Assembly: GCA_934462775.1 (NCBI GenBank)
Contig: CAKSIR010000002.1
Location: forward strand, 1 to 58,041
DNA from: an uncultured Ruminiclostridium sp.
GTDB lineage: Bacteria; Bacillota; Clostridia; Oscillospirales; Ruminococcaceae
Reading direction: 5' to 3'
Length of the DNA: 58,041 nucleotides
In this document: in pieces, positions 1 through 8,694 of the stretch
Layout: each line of letters starts with the position of its first letter
How positions within the stretch are numbered: position 1 is the stretch's first letter
Program-made: the position numbers and the translations under genes
The notes under the pieces: generated by a model
The model's database searches: none
Seen by the model: only the letters and a program-made list of their open reading frames with translations
What the model was told of the DNA's origin: nothing

Positions 1-10
1 ACATAATCCT

Positions 11-39
11 CGAAAAAAGTGCCGGTGGCACGTTTTTCG
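11..39 (-). terminator. Intrinsic terminator of the MATE gene (possibly bidirectional)
   Basis: On the minus strand a GTGCC/GGCAC hairpin with loop ACC is flanked by an A-run before and a T-run after it, the layout of a Rho-independent terminator. The A/T flanks can pair too, so it could also stop transcription arriving from the left on the plus strand. Confidence 0.8.
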
Positions 40-47
40 ACAAGCTG

Positions 48-75
48 AAATCCCTCTCATTAACGAGAGGGATTT
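48..75 (-). other. Perfect stem-loop directly after the MATE stop codon
   Basis: An 11-bp perfect inverted repeat (AAATCCCTCTC and its complement) with a 6-base loop begins right after the MATE stop. It has no T-run of its own. It probably protects the mRNA 3' end or acts in tandem with the terminator just beyond it. Confidence 0.6.
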
Positions 76-76
76 A

Positions 77-1411
77 TTATTGCAGTTTCTTTTTCCAGCA
101 TCCTGTACAGTAGAATATCATGGACATTACTCCCGAAATAAACCAGCCTACCGGCCATGAAAGCCAGATTCCGTCTGCGGAGTTCATCAGCCATGCGAAT
201 ATGTACGCTAAAATTACGCGCAGAATCAGGTCGGTAAAGGTGGTTGCCATAAAACAGAGCATTGAACCCGAACCGCGCAGCACTCCGTCAGCCATCAGCT
301 TTGCGGCAACTGCGAAGTAAAACGGGCAGACAATTATCAGAAAGTGCACGCCCGCTTCTATTGAATCGGGGGTTGCGTCGCTCATGAAAAGCTGTATAAA
401 CGAGCTGCTGAATACAATGTACAGCAGCGTAAAGGGAACTACAATGCAGGCAGCCATTATTACGCCTGCTCTGAAGCCTTTTGAAACGCGGTCAAGCTTT
501 CCTGCGCCCATGTTCTGCGCGGTAAAGTTGGAGATACCGTTGGACATAGTGGAGAAAGAGGTTATGGCGAAGGTGTTGAGCTTTATTGCCGCCGAGTAGC
601 CTGCAATCACAGCCGAACCGAAGCTGTTTACAAGTCCCTGTATAAACAGGTTGCCAACGGATACGAAGCTTTGCTGAAGTATACTTGGAACAGCAATTCG
701 GCTTATTGTGCCGAGCATATGCCAGCTGAACCGTTTCGGCGTTTCATTTGTTTCGATTTTTTTAATACGCTTCAGCAGAGTGATTATTGCGAAAATCGAG
801 GCGGCGCCCTGAGCTGCGAACGTTGCCCATGCAACGCCTGCAACGCCCATATTGAGTACGCCTACTGCAAGAAGGTCAAGAACAATATTCCCAAGCGACG
901 ACGCAATCAGAAAGTACAGCGGCGTTTTTGAATCGCCTAAAGCTGAGAAAATACCGTTGCAGATATTGTAAAGGAACAGGAACAGCAGTCCCCAGATGTA
1001 AATGCTCAGATACAGCGAACCGTCCGAGAAAATGTCGTCAGGTGTGTTCAGCAGCTGCATCATGGGGTCGGTAAAAATCACTCCGAACAGAGTCAGTAGA
1101 ACGCTGAGAACAATCGTTGCCGCAAAAGAGGTGGAAACCGCAGTTTTAAGCTCGGCAAAACGCTTTCCGCCGAACAGCTGTGAAATTACTACCGAGCAGC
1201 CAATGTTGATTCCTGTGGCGAACGCCATAAAAATCATTGTAACAGGGTAGGACGCACCGATTGCGGCAAGAGCGTCCTGACCGCAGAAATTGCCTGCGAT
1301 TATGCTGTCGGCGATATTATAGAACTGTTGGAAAACAATACTCAGCAGCATTGGAAGAGAGTACTTCCAAAGCACTGCCGAAGGTTTTCCCACGGTCATA
1401 TCCGTTATCAT
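77..1411 (-). CDS. MATE family multidrug/cation antiporter
   Basis: A polytopic membrane protein of about 444 residues whose length and hydrophobic pattern fit the twelve-helix MATE fold (two six-helix halves). Family hallmarks include the N-terminal segment with WKYSLPMLLS and the QQFYNIADSIIAG motif. These proteins expel cationic drugs or metabolites using a Na+ or H+ gradient; the substrate here cannot be read from sequence. The frame stays open to an ATG at 1441, but that ATG lies upstream of the predicted transcription start (about 1440). The ATG at 1411 has an AAAGGA site 8 bases upstream, so 1411 is preferred. It is a single-gene unit with its own promoter and terminator. Confidence 0.93.
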   Translation of the reverse strand: MITDMTVGKPSAVLWKYSLPMLLSIVFQQFYNIADSIIAGNFCGQDALAAIGASYPVTMIFMAFATGINIGCSVVISQLFGGKRFAELKTAVSTSFAATIVLSVLLTLFGVIFTDPMMQLLNTPDDIFSDGSLYLSIYIWGLLFLFLYNICNGIFSALGDSKTPLYFLIASSLGNIVLDLLAVGVLNMGVAGVAWATFAAQGAASIFAIITLLKRIKKIETNETPKRFSWHMLGTISRIAVPSILQQSFVSVGNLFIQGLVNSFGSAVIAGYSAAIKLNTFAITSFSTMSNGISNFTAQNMGAGKLDRVSKGFRAGVIMAACIVVPFTLLYIVFSSSFIQLFMSDATPDSIEAGVHFLIIVCPFYFAVAAKLMADGVLRGSGSMLCFMATTFTDLILRVILAYIFAWLMNSADGIWLSWPVGWFISGVMSMIFYCTGCWKKKLQ

Positions 1412-1446
1412 TAAATACATCCTTTCGGTTGAGTTTGCCAAAGTTA

Positions 1447-1475
1447 ATTATATAACTTTTTATCATTGTTGTAAA
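1447..1475 (-). promoter_or_regulatory. Sigma-A-type promoter for the MATE gene
   Basis: TTTACA at 1470-1475 and TATAAT at 1447-1452 are separated by 17 bases on the minus strand. Transcription would begin near 1440, leaving a leader of roughly 29 bases before the ATG at 1411. Confidence 0.85.
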
Positions 1476-1521
1476 CCGCATTTTTTTACAAAAACTCAAC
1501 CGACAAAGGGTGACTTTTTTA

Positions 1522-3735
1522 TTAAGCCGCATAATCCCAAAATTCATCGTTTACATATAATTCACCGTCTTCCGTCAGGTCGTAGCCTATGTAGTCAGTG
1601 TAATAGTCGTTGAAGAAAACATCGGTTATTGTGAATGAGAACAGATATGTGGCAGCGTTAAGCTCGGTATCGGCAATGCAGCTGTCCGAACTGCTGTATG
1701 TGTAAGGGTCGCCGCTGAATTCCTCCTCTGTATCGTCTTCATAGCAGACTGTGTAGAGAGGAACAATCGTGTCGCCGTCGCTGAGAGTAATCATTCGTGA
1801 GGCTGCGTCGTTATTTTCGTTTTGCAGATAAACGCCGTCGAAGCTGAATAATTTTGTTTCATATGTATAGCGGTATCTCAGACTGGCACGTTCGCCGTTA
1901 TACATCACGGGAGAAGAGAACACGGTAAAGTCAGAATCGGAGTCGTCAATCACTACCGCAGTTAAGAACTGTCCATCGTCAAGAGCAATCCATGTGCCGT
2001 AGAAGTTGTCGGTAACAACGCCGCTGTCCCAGTCTATATCTATGTTGTTGTCTTTGCCAAGGTAAATTAAATCGCCGTAATCATCGCGAAGATACAGGTC
2101 GAAATAAATTCCGTTCACATAGTCGATTGAATCCTGCGCAAGGGTGAATGAGTAGCAGTAATCCTCGTCAAGGTGCGGCTCGACAGCAAGCTGAATTGTG
2201 CTGCTTTCATCGTAATACTGGGTATTGTCCTCGTATTCGCTGTAATAATCATCGTAGCTGTTCCATATATCGGAATCGTAGTTGTCATCGGTAAAATAGT
2301 TCCATATTCCGCCCAGAATGCCGCCGATTGCGCTTGTGAAGTTTTCCAGAGAACCCGTTGCGCTGCCATACGAGGCTGCCTCAACGAATCTGATATAGGA
2401 CGGACTTGAACAGATTGATTCGTATGTGCGGAGAGTTTCGCTTGATTCAATCTTTATTGGGTAGAAGAAAGAAAGTCCGGTTGCGCTGCGGTTGACGTAT
2501 CCGTTTTTAGAGTAAATAACCGCGTCGTCAAGCGCTTCTATACATTCATCGGCAGCCGAGCCGATAATTTCTGACGAAAGCGCCATGAAGTTTCCAAGGT
2601 CGATCAGGTTCGTATATCCGTCATAGTAGGATTTATCGCCGAAAAACAGCGCGTTGTTTGCGGATTTTGCTATGTAGTTGAAATCTGACGGGCTGTCAAT
2701 CGTTTCAGCAAGCTTAATGGCTGCATTGTTGAATTTGACAAGCAGATTGTCAATCTTTGAAAGGTCGGTGGCGGAAATTGTTGAGTCGTCTACGGTTCCG
2801 TAGTAGGCAGACTTGTCATAGTAGCTGTCGCAGATTGCTTTGCTCAGCTCCTTGCCGCTGCAGTACGGGTTATCGGAAATATATGAGGCAATGCTGCCGT
2901 AATCCCAGCCCTCGCTGGATTCTGTCTGCTCGGACGCTACCATATAATCTGCGTAAGGCACAAGCATAGACGCAACCTCGATTGACGCCATAAGGCAGGC
3001 GTCAAAGCCGATTATTTCAAACTTGTCGGTCATGCTTTTGCTTACGTTCAGCAGAGCGTCGTTCATTTCGCTGAGGGTCAGTGAATCGTAATCGTATTTT
3101 TCATCAAAGCAAACGCCGTCAATAGGCCCGCCGCCGTGGTTCCACAGTATTACAGCCATGTTTGCGGCAGGGTAGTTTGCTACGCCCCATGTAAGGAAAT
3201 CGCTGAGCGTTTCAGCGTCGCCCATGTTTTGATTTTTCTGCTCGTCAACAAGATTCAGCTGCTTGTTCTTTACTTCAAAGCGTTGGATTTTATTGCTTGA
3301 AATATACTTCATTTCCCATGAATTTGCACCGCCGGTTTCAACGACAAAGTTTACTCCCTCAGGTATATCGGCATCAAGCAGCTCTTTAAGATTGTCGGTT
3401 GCAGCGCCGTATCCGTCCGATTCAAGGTCAGAGCCGCACAGATACAGAAAAACGCTCCATGTGCCGTTTTCCCCCATAGGAATCGACTCGTCATCGTCAC
3501 GGCTGATGACAATTGAGCCGCTGCCGTCTGCGCCTATGCCGAAAATGTTCGTCTTTATCTCGCTTCCGACAGGACTTTCGGCAGTTACCGCTGCCGTTGT
3601 AGTAGTTGACGGAGCTCCTGTGTTCTCCTTGATTTCATCGAGAATCTGCTGAAATTCGGACGAGCCGCAGGCGGTAAATAACAGTGATGCCGCCGCAATT
3701 GCCGTAATTTTTAACCACAATTTGTTTTTTCTCAT
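1522..3735 (-). CDS. Clostripain-like (peptidase family C11) lipoprotein
   Basis: A 737-residue secreted protein. The N-terminus is a lipoprotein signal (hydrophobic stretch to about residue 20, lipobox LFTAC, lipidated Cys23), then a Thr/Ser-rich linker. The C11 cysteine-protease domain follows: His200 lies in WNHGGG and Cys247 in GFDACLMAS, the expected His/Cys dyad, with the typical YLCGSDLE opening near residue 98. Residues from about 480 onward are rich in Asp and Tyr, then look like beta-sandwich material of unknown role. Clostripain relatives cleave after Arg or Lys and may self-activate; substrate here is unknown. An AGGG site 7 bases before the ATG supports the start. It probably shares the promoter of the acidic membrane gene upstream, with a terminator between them limiting readthrough. 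Confidence 0.9.
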   Translation of the reverse strand: MRKNKLWLKITAIAAASLLFTACGSSEFQQILDEIKENTGAPSTTTTAAVTAESPVGSEIKTNIFGIGADGSGSIVISRDDDESIPMGENGTWSVFLYLCGSDLESDGYGAATDNLKELLDADIPEGVNFVVETGGANSWEMKYISSNKIQRFEVKNKQLNLVDEQKNQNMGDAETLSDFLTWGVANYPAANMAVILWNHGGGPIDGVCFDEKYDYDSLTLSEMNDALLNVSKSMTDKFEIIGFDACLMASIEVASMLVPYADYMVASEQTESSEGWDYGSIASYISDNPYCSGKELSKAICDSYYDKSAYYGTVDDSTISATDLSKIDNLLVKFNNAAIKLAETIDSPSDFNYIAKSANNALFFGDKSYYDGYTNLIDLGNFMALSSEIIGSAADECIEALDDAVIYSKNGYVNRSATGLSFFYPIKIESSETLRTYESICSSPSYIRFVEAASYGSATGSLENFTSAIGGILGGIWNYFTDDNYDSDIWNSYDDYYSEYEDNTQYYDESSTIQLAVEPHLDEDYCYSFTLAQDSIDYVNGIYFDLYLRDDYGDLIYLGKDNNIDIDWDSGVVTDNFYGTWIALDDGQFLTAVVIDDSDSDFTVFSSPVMYNGERASLRYRYTYETKLFSFDGVYLQNENNDAASRMITLSDGDTIVPLYTVCYEDDTEEEFSGDPYTYSSSDSCIADTELNAATYLFSFTITDVFFNDYYTDYIGYDLTEDGELYVNDEFWDYAA

Positions 3736-3757
3736 GTTTTGTCCCTCAATACAAAAT

Positions 3758-3785
3758 AAGCCTGACGCACTTAAACGTCAGGCTT
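3758..3785 (-). terminator. Terminator between the acidic membrane gene and the clostripain gene
   Basis: A perfect 10-bp inverted repeat (AAGCCTGACG and complement) with an 8-base loop, followed on the minus strand by TTATTTTGTATT. I see no separate promoter in the short gap before the clostripain ATG, so this may act as a partial attenuator of that gene. Confidence 0.75.
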
Positions 3786-3796
3786 AGCTTTTACGA

Positions 3797-4069
3797 TTAA
3801 AGCTGTTCTTCTGCGTCGGAATCTGTTTCTTCAAGATCTTCTGCAGCTTCTTCTGCTTCAGGCGCTTCCTCGGAAGCAGGAGCGTTATCGTCCTCATCAT
3901 CTCCGAAGAACTTTTCAAATTCTTCGTCGTCAACAGGATTGTCTAAATCGTCAAAATCGATTTCATCCTTTTTCTTATCCAGCTTGTTCTTCAGAAACAA
4001 TGCTGCAAGAGCAGCACCGCCGATTACGGCAATAATGCCGACAATTATAGCGCCAATACCTTTATTCAT
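3797..4069 (-). CDS. Small membrane-anchored, strongly acidic protein of unknown function
   Basis: A 90-residue protein with one hydrophobic segment (about residues 4-26, Gly/Ala/Ile-rich), a short basic stretch (KNKLDKKK) and an Asp/Glu-dominated tail of about 55 residues. The basic residues after the helix predict that the tail stays in the cytoplasm (N-out). I do not recognise a named family. The start is supported by an AAGAAGG site about 10 bases upstream and a strong promoter. The acidic tail resembles low-complexity docking or charge-spacer segments; no enzymatic motif is visible. Coding is credible because the frame is bounded by its own promoter and terminator. Confidence 0.75.
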   Translation of the reverse strand: MNKGIGAIIVGIIAVIGGAALAALFLKNKLDKKKDEIDFDDLDNPVDDEEFEKFFGDDEDDNAPASEEAPEAEEAAEDLEETDSDAEEQL

Positions 4070-4108
4070 AGTTAATTAACCTTCTTTCAGAGAATAATTT
4101 ATGCTTTT

Positions 4109-4137
4109 ATTATATATCAAAGCCAAATAAATTTCAA
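4109..4137 (-). promoter_or_regulatory. Strong sigma-A promoter for the acidic membrane protein
   Basis: TTGAAA at 4132-4137, a 17-base spacer and TATAAT at 4109-4114 on the minus strand. Transcription would begin near 4102. Confidence 0.85.
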
Positions 4138-4172
4138 GTCTTTAGACAAATATAGCAATTTTAACAAAAAAA

Positions 4173-4955
4173 TCAAAGATTTCCTGTTAAATTCATCAAC
4201 ACGGCGATTGCTGCCACGGGAGCTGTTTCACATCGCAGAATACGCTCGCCCAGGCTTGCGGGACAGATTCCGTGCTTCATGGCAAGACGTATTTCCTCAG
4301 GCTCAAATCCTCCCTCGCAGCCGATAAAAACGTCAATATCCCTGCCGTCATAGCCATCGGTCAGCTCCTTCAGCGTTTTTCCTCCGCACTCATAGAATAT
4401 TATGCCCAGATGTGATTTATCCACGCTTTTTACCGCCTCTTCAAAGGTGGTAAGTTCAGCAACATGAGGGATTTTTCCCCTGCCGCACTGTTTTGACGCT
4501 TCGTCGGCGATTTTTTGGTAGCGCTGAGTTTTCTTGTCCGCGCTTTTCTTATCAGGTCTTGAAACGCAGCGCTTTGACAGCACGGGAATTACCTCGGCTG
4601 CGCCAAGCTCGGTTGCTTTCTGAACGATAAATTCCATTTTGTCAGATTTTGGCATACACTGAAACAGCCTGAGATTGACAGTAGGTTCGGCTTTGTTTGG
4701 CTGTCTGTCCAGTATTTCCAGCTCGACAAATTCCTTTTCGGCAGTGATTATTCTGCAAAGGCAGTCTGTGCCTTTTCCGTCGCAGACGATTGCTTTATCG
4801 CCGCTTTTCATGCGCAGAACCGTGCTTATATGCTTGGCGTCGTCGCCTGTTATAACAGCGGTTTTTCCGATATTTTCCGTAAAAAAGCGGGGATAGCGCC
4901 AGCGTTCAACCTCGCCGTCAGTTATAGTTTTTTCAAAAGTTTCAGTTAAATCCAT
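4173..4955 (-). CDS. rsmE: 16S rRNA (uracil-1498-N3)-methyltransferase RsmE
   Basis: A SPOUT-class methyltransferase that modifies U1498 in 16S rRNA. The PRFF motif at the start of the PUA-like domain and the C-terminal knot motifs IGCEGGF and SLGERILRCETA bind S-adenosylmethionine, as in the family. The product is about 260 residues, slightly longer than usual because about 20 residues precede the WRYPRFF segment. The frame also opens from a TTG at 4973; I prefer the ATG at 4955, which overlaps the recG stop by 14 bases and suits translational coupling. It is the last gene of the gls24-fakA-recG-rsmE unit. Confidence 0.93.
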   Translation of the reverse strand: MDLTETFEKTITDGEVERWRYPRFFTENIGKTAVITGDDAKHISTVLRMKSGDKAIVCDGKGTDCLCRIITAEKEFVELEILDRQPNKAEPTVNLRLFQCMPKSDKMEFIVQKATELGAAEVIPVLSKRCVSRPDKKSADKKTQRYQKIADEASKQCGRGKIPHVAELTTFEEAVKSVDKSHLGIIFYECGGKTLKELTDGYDGRDIDVFIGCEGGFEPEEIRLAMKHGICPASLGERILRCETAPVAAIAVLMNLTGNL

Positions 4956-6972
4956 ATTTCTCACTGTCTGCAAACAGATTAGTTACAAGCTGCTTAAGCC
5001 CGCTGTTTTCGGGACTTGACAGAGTTCCGTCCTTTTCAAGAATTTTTGCCGCCAAAACCTTTGTTTCGTTCAGCGTTTCAATGTCGTTGTTCATATCCGC
5101 AATTTTCAGCTGCGGAAGCCCGTGCTGCATTGAGCCGAAAAAATCGCCGGGTCCGCGCAATCGCAGGTCCTCTCCTGCGATTTCAAAGCCGTTGGACGTT
5201 CGCACCATTGTGTCAATGCGCGCCCTTGTGTATTCGGTTTTGCTGTCGGTTACGAGAATACAGTGGGATTGTTCGCTGCCGCGTCCGACTCGTCCTCTCA
5301 GCTGATGAAGCTGGGAAAGACCGAACTGCTCGGCGTTTTCGATTACCATTACCACTGCATTCGGAACGTCGACCCCGACCTCGATAACCGTTGTTGAAAC
5401 CAGCACCTTGATTTCGTTATTTTTAAATTTCCGCATTACCTCGTCTTTTTCCGCCTGTTTCATTTTTCCGTGGAGCAATCCGATTGGAATATCGCTGAAC
5501 CAGTCCCTGCAAAGCTCGTTGTAATAGGCTACGGCGCTTGTTTTATCGTTTTCCGTTTCCTCAATCGCAGGGCAGACGATGTATGCTTGGAAGCCGTTGT
5601 TTACATATTTTCTTATGAATTTGTAAAGCCGCGGGCGGTAGCTTGTATCAACGCCGTAGGTTTTTATCGGGATTCTGCCTTTCGGCATTTCGTCAAGCAC
5701 CGATATATCCAGATCGCCGTAAATTATCAGCGCAAGCGTCCGCGGTATAGGCGTCGCCGACATTACAAGAACGTGCGGGTTTTCGCCTTTTGCAGCCAGC
5801 GTTGAACGCTGCCCCACGCCGAAGCGGTGCTGTTCGTCGGTAACGACCAGACCCAGTCTGAAAAACTCAACGCTTTTCTGAATAAGCGCCTGAGTTCCTA
5901 CGACAACGTCTGCGGTTCCGTCTGCAATTGCAGCTTTGGCAAGGCTTTTTTCCTTTGGAGTAAGGGAGCCTGTCAGCAGGATTATATTCACTCCAAGCGG
6001 TTTCAGAAATGCGGAAAGAGTGTCAAAATGCTGCTGTGCAAGTATTTCGGTAGGCGCCATGAGCGTTGACTGAAAGCCGTTTTTGTAAGCGAAATAGCAG
6101 ACAGCCGCCGCAACCAGCGTTTTTCCGCTGCCCACATCGCCCTGTAACAGCCTGTTCATAGGCGAACTGCCGCACATATCGGCAATACTCTCGCTTACCG
6201 AGCGTGTTTGCGCATTGGTGGGAGCAAAAGGAAGCGAGCGGTAGAATTCGGCTATATCGCAGCTTTTCATAGCCGCGCCTGTCAGGCTGCGGTTTCTGCC
6301 CTTGAGCAAATTCAGTCCAAGCTGAAGAATCAGCATTTCCTCGAAAGCAAGCCGTCTTTTTGCAACGCTGTATTCCTCAATGTTTTTCGGAAAATGAATA
6401 AGGTTAAGGGCGGTTTTCTTGTCTGCAAGCCCATATTTTTCGCAAATATCCTTTCCAAGCAAATCAGGCTCACTGTACATTTTGAGGGCGCTTCTCAGAT
6501 TGCCTGCAACCATGTTCTGAGTGAGTCCGCTTGTAAGGTGATATTTCGGCGTAAGTCGGTTTTCGCTGTCCGCGCTGATGAACAGGGGAGATGAGGTTTC
6601 CCTGCGGATAAAATCGCCTGTTACCTTGCCGTAAAAAACGTACTCCTTTCCCTCAAACAGCTTGTCGAAAACAAACTTGCTGTTGAAAAAAGTGCATAGA
6701 ATATCGCCGCTTTCATCGCTGACAATACACTTGAAAATGGAGTATTTCGGTCCGATATAAGGATGCAGTTTTTTGCTGACATAGCCGTGAAAAACCGCAG
6801 TTTCACCGTCTTCAAGCTGATTTATGGGGATTGGCGAATTGAAATCCACATAATCCCGCGGATAAAACGTCAGCAAATCATAGACGCTGTTTATGCCAAG
6901 CTTATGGTACAGGGCAGCTCTTTTTTCGCCTATTCCTGTGATTGCGGTAAGTGGTGTGTTTTTGAGTGACAT
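4942..6972 (-). CDS. recG: ATP-dependent DNA helicase RecG
   Basis: RecG remodels stalled replication forks and branch-migrates Holliday junctions. Order: N-terminal helix-hairpin region (TAITGIGEKRAA), OB-fold wedge domain, then the SF2 motor with Walker A GDVGSGKT, the DEQH box (TDEQHRFG), SATPIPRTL and the QLRGRVGRG motif VI. Length (676 residues) matches the family. The frame also opens from an ATG at 7020, fused TAATG-style to the fakA stop (692 residues). I chose 6972 because family members start near the MSLKNTPL position and a terminator-like hairpin occupies the extra segment. Neither start has a good Shine-Dalgarno site, so 7020 remains possible. Confidence 0.93.
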   Translation of the reverse strand: MSLKNTPLTAITGIGEKRAALYHKLGINSVYDLLTFYPRDYVDFNSPIPINQLEDGETAVFHGYVSKKLHPYIGPKYSIFKCIVSDESGDILCTFFNSKFVFDKLFEGKEYVFYGKVTGDFIRRETSSPLFISADSENRLTPKYHLTSGLTQNMVAGNLRSALKMYSEPDLLGKDICEKYGLADKKTALNLIHFPKNIEEYSVAKRRLAFEEMLILQLGLNLLKGRNRSLTGAAMKSCDIAEFYRSLPFAPTNAQTRSVSESIADMCGSSPMNRLLQGDVGSGKTLVAAAVCYFAYKNGFQSTLMAPTEILAQQHFDTLSAFLKPLGVNIILLTGSLTPKEKSLAKAAIADGTADVVVGTQALIQKSVEFFRLGLVVTDEQHRFGVGQRSTLAAKGENPHVLVMSATPIPRTLALIIYGDLDISVLDEMPKGRIPIKTYGVDTSYRPRLYKFIRKYVNNGFQAYIVCPAIEETENDKTSAVAYYNELCRDWFSDIPIGLLHGKMKQAEKDEVMRKFKNNEIKVLVSTTVIEVGVDVPNAVVMVIENAEQFGLSQLHQLRGRVGRGSEQSHCILVTDSKTEYTRARIDTMVRTSNGFEIAGEDLRLRGPGDFFGSMQHGLPQLKIADMNNDIETLNETKVLAAKILEKDGTLSSPENSGLKQLVTNLFADSEKYGFN

Positions 6973-6988
6973 AATAGTTTGTATAAAA

Positions 6989-7011
6989 TCAGGCGGTCTG
7001 AAACCGCCTGA
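6989..7011 (-). terminator. Hairpin with short T-run between fakA and recG
   Basis: A 9-bp perfect stem (TCAGGCGGT and complement) with a 5-base loop, followed on the minus strand by ATTTTATA. It looks like a weak intrinsic terminator that would lower recG-rsmE expression relative to fakA. If recG starts at 7020 it would instead be coding. Confidence 0.55.
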
Positions 7012-7019
7012 GATGTTCA

Positions 7020-8663
7020 TTATTCAACCGAAACGTAATAGTAGTAAACAGGCTGTCCGCCGTTTACGAGCGTAATTTCAATATCGTCGCTTATCTTGCC
7101 CTTAATAAATTCGTAAGCCTGCTGTGCAGCTTCGTCCGAAACATCGGCGCCATAGATAAGAGTGATGTAGGAAGTATTTCCGTTTATAAGCTTTTTGGTA
7201 ACCTTGTAAAGCGCTTTCTGAACGTCCTTTTCAACAAAGGCAAGCTTACCGTTTTCCATCGCCATAATGTCGCCCTGCTTGATGTTTTTGCCCTCAAATT
7301 CGCTGTCGCGAACGGCAAAGGTTACCGAGCCTGTTCCAACTCTGTCCAAAGCCTCGGTCATAGCGATGCTGTTTTCGTTTATTTCAGCGTCAGGGTCAAA
7401 GCTGAGCATAGCGGCAATTCCCTGCGGAATTGTTCTTGACTGGAGAACGATAACGTTTCTGTCGGCAAGCTTTACAGCCTGTTCAGCCGCCATGATGATG
7501 TTTTTGTTGTTGGGAAGAACAAAAACGTTGTGAGCGGGGGTAGCAAGAATTGCTTCAAGTATGTCCTCAGTTGACGGGTTTGAGGTCTGACCGCCCCTTA
7601 CAATGCTGTCAACGCCAAGATCGGTGAACAGCGCCTCAAGACCTGCGCCCGAAACAACGGATACAAAACCGTATTTCTTTTCGGGCTTTACCGGAGCTAA
7701 CTTCTGCTGCTTTGCAAGCTCAACCTTTTGAGTCTGTCCCTTATGCTGCTCCTTCATGTTTTCAACCTTCATGTTAATGAGCGAGCCGAAAAGCAGTCCC
7801 TCTTCAAGAGCCTTGCCGGGGTGTTCCGTATGAACGTGAACCTTGATTATGTCATCGTCGTCAACTACGACAACGCAGTCGCCGATTGTTTCAAGGAAGG
7901 CTCTCAGCAGCTTCGGGTCCTTAGCGCCCTCTTTTTTCACAACAAGGTACTCTGTGCAGTAAGTAAATTCAATATCGGCTTCAACGGAGCCTGCCGCATT
8001 GGTAATAACAGGCTGCTTTGCTTTTTCATCCTCGGCGGTTTTGATTGGTTCGCCGCCGGACATGACCTTTTCCATGCCCTGCATGATAACGAGGAAGCCC
8101 ATGCCGCCTGCGTCAACAACACCTGCCTTTTCAAGAACGGGGAGCAGCTTAGGAGTGTTGTCGAGGGATTCCTTTGCTTTTTTTGTAAGCTCGGCAAATA
8201 TCTCCGTAAGGTCATCGGTGGTTTCGGCAAGCGCGTTTACGGCTTCCGAAGCTTCTCTTGCAACGGTAAGAATAGTACCCTCGGTAGGCTTCATAACGGA
8301 CTTGTAAGCAGCGTCGACGCCAATAGCGAGAGCCGAGCAGAACTCTTTAGGAGTAGCGGTTGTTTTTCCCGTAAGTCCCTTTGAAAGGCCTCTGAAAAGC
8401 AGGGAAAGTATAACGCCCGAATTTCCTCTTGCTCCTCTGAGCATGGCGGAGGCGGTTGTGTCTGCGACTGCGCCTACGGTAACAGCGTCTGACATCAGCT
8501 TCAGCTCAGGCAGAGCGTTTTTGATGGTCATTGACATATTTGTACCTGTATCGCCGTCGGGAACAGGGAAAACGTTAAGCTCGTCAACCATGTTTCTGTT
8601 GTTTACAATATTGTTTGCTCCGGAAATTACAGCGTCACGGAGCATCTTGCCGCTAATATTCAA
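7020..8663 (-). CDS. fakA: DAK2-domain kinase, FakA/YloV family (fatty acid kinase-like)
   Basis: A 547-residue protein of the FakA/YloV family. FakA proteins use ATP to phosphorylate fatty acids carried by a FakB (DegV-like) partner, feeding exogenous fatty acids into phospholipid synthesis. The N-terminal kinase domain shows the metal/nucleotide motif FPVPDGDTGTNM (about residues 32-43) and the glycine-rich LRGARGNSGVILS. A linker and the FakB-interacting C-terminal domain follow. No FakB gene is in the window. It lies 31 bases downstream of the Gls24-like gene, the same pairing as yloU-yloV in Bacillus subtilis. The assignment is to family; activity on fatty acids is inferred. Confidence 0.88.
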   Translation of the reverse strand: MNISGKMLRDAVISGANNIVNNRNMVDELNVFPVPDGDTGTNMSMTIKNALPELKLMSDAVTVGAVADTTASAMLRGARGNSGVILSLLFRGLSKGLTGKTTATPKEFCSALAIGVDAAYKSVMKPTEGTILTVAREASEAVNALAETTDDLTEIFAELTKKAKESLDNTPKLLPVLEKAGVVDAGGMGFLVIMQGMEKVMSGGEPIKTAEDEKAKQPVITNAAGSVEADIEFTYCTEYLVVKKEGAKDPKLLRAFLETIGDCVVVVDDDDIIKVHVHTEHPGKALEEGLLFGSLINMKVENMKEQHKGQTQKVELAKQQKLAPVKPEKKYGFVSVVSGAGLEALFTDLGVDSIVRGGQTSNPSTEDILEAILATPAHNVFVLPNNKNIIMAAEQAVKLADRNVIVLQSRTIPQGIAAMLSFDPDAEINENSIAMTEALDRVGTGSVTFAVRDSEFEGKNIKQGDIMAMENGKLAFVEKDVQKALYKVTKKLINGNTSYITLIYGADVSDEAAQQAYEFIKGKISDDIEITLVNGGQPVYYYYVSVE

Positions 8664-8694
8664 AACTACACTCCCTTTAATTACAATAATTTAA

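Noticed and set aside
8..76. Terminal inverted repeats of a mobile element at the left edge
   Set aside because: The two hairpins are a terminator and a 3'-end stem; no transposase, target duplication or second copy is seen in the window.
1411..1441. ATG at 1441 as the MATE start
   Set aside because: It lies upstream of the predicted transcription start at about 1440, and the ATG at 1411 has a well-spaced AAAGGA site.
4140..4185. Weak A/T hairpin after rsmE as a terminator
   Set aside because: The stem AAATC/GATTT is only five A/T-rich pairs with a 3-base loop and overlaps the rsmE stop; I do not list it as a feature.
7728..8384. 218-codon plus-strand frame opposite fakA
   Set aside because: It is a shadow of a well-conserved gene, with no ribosome site or recognisable domain.
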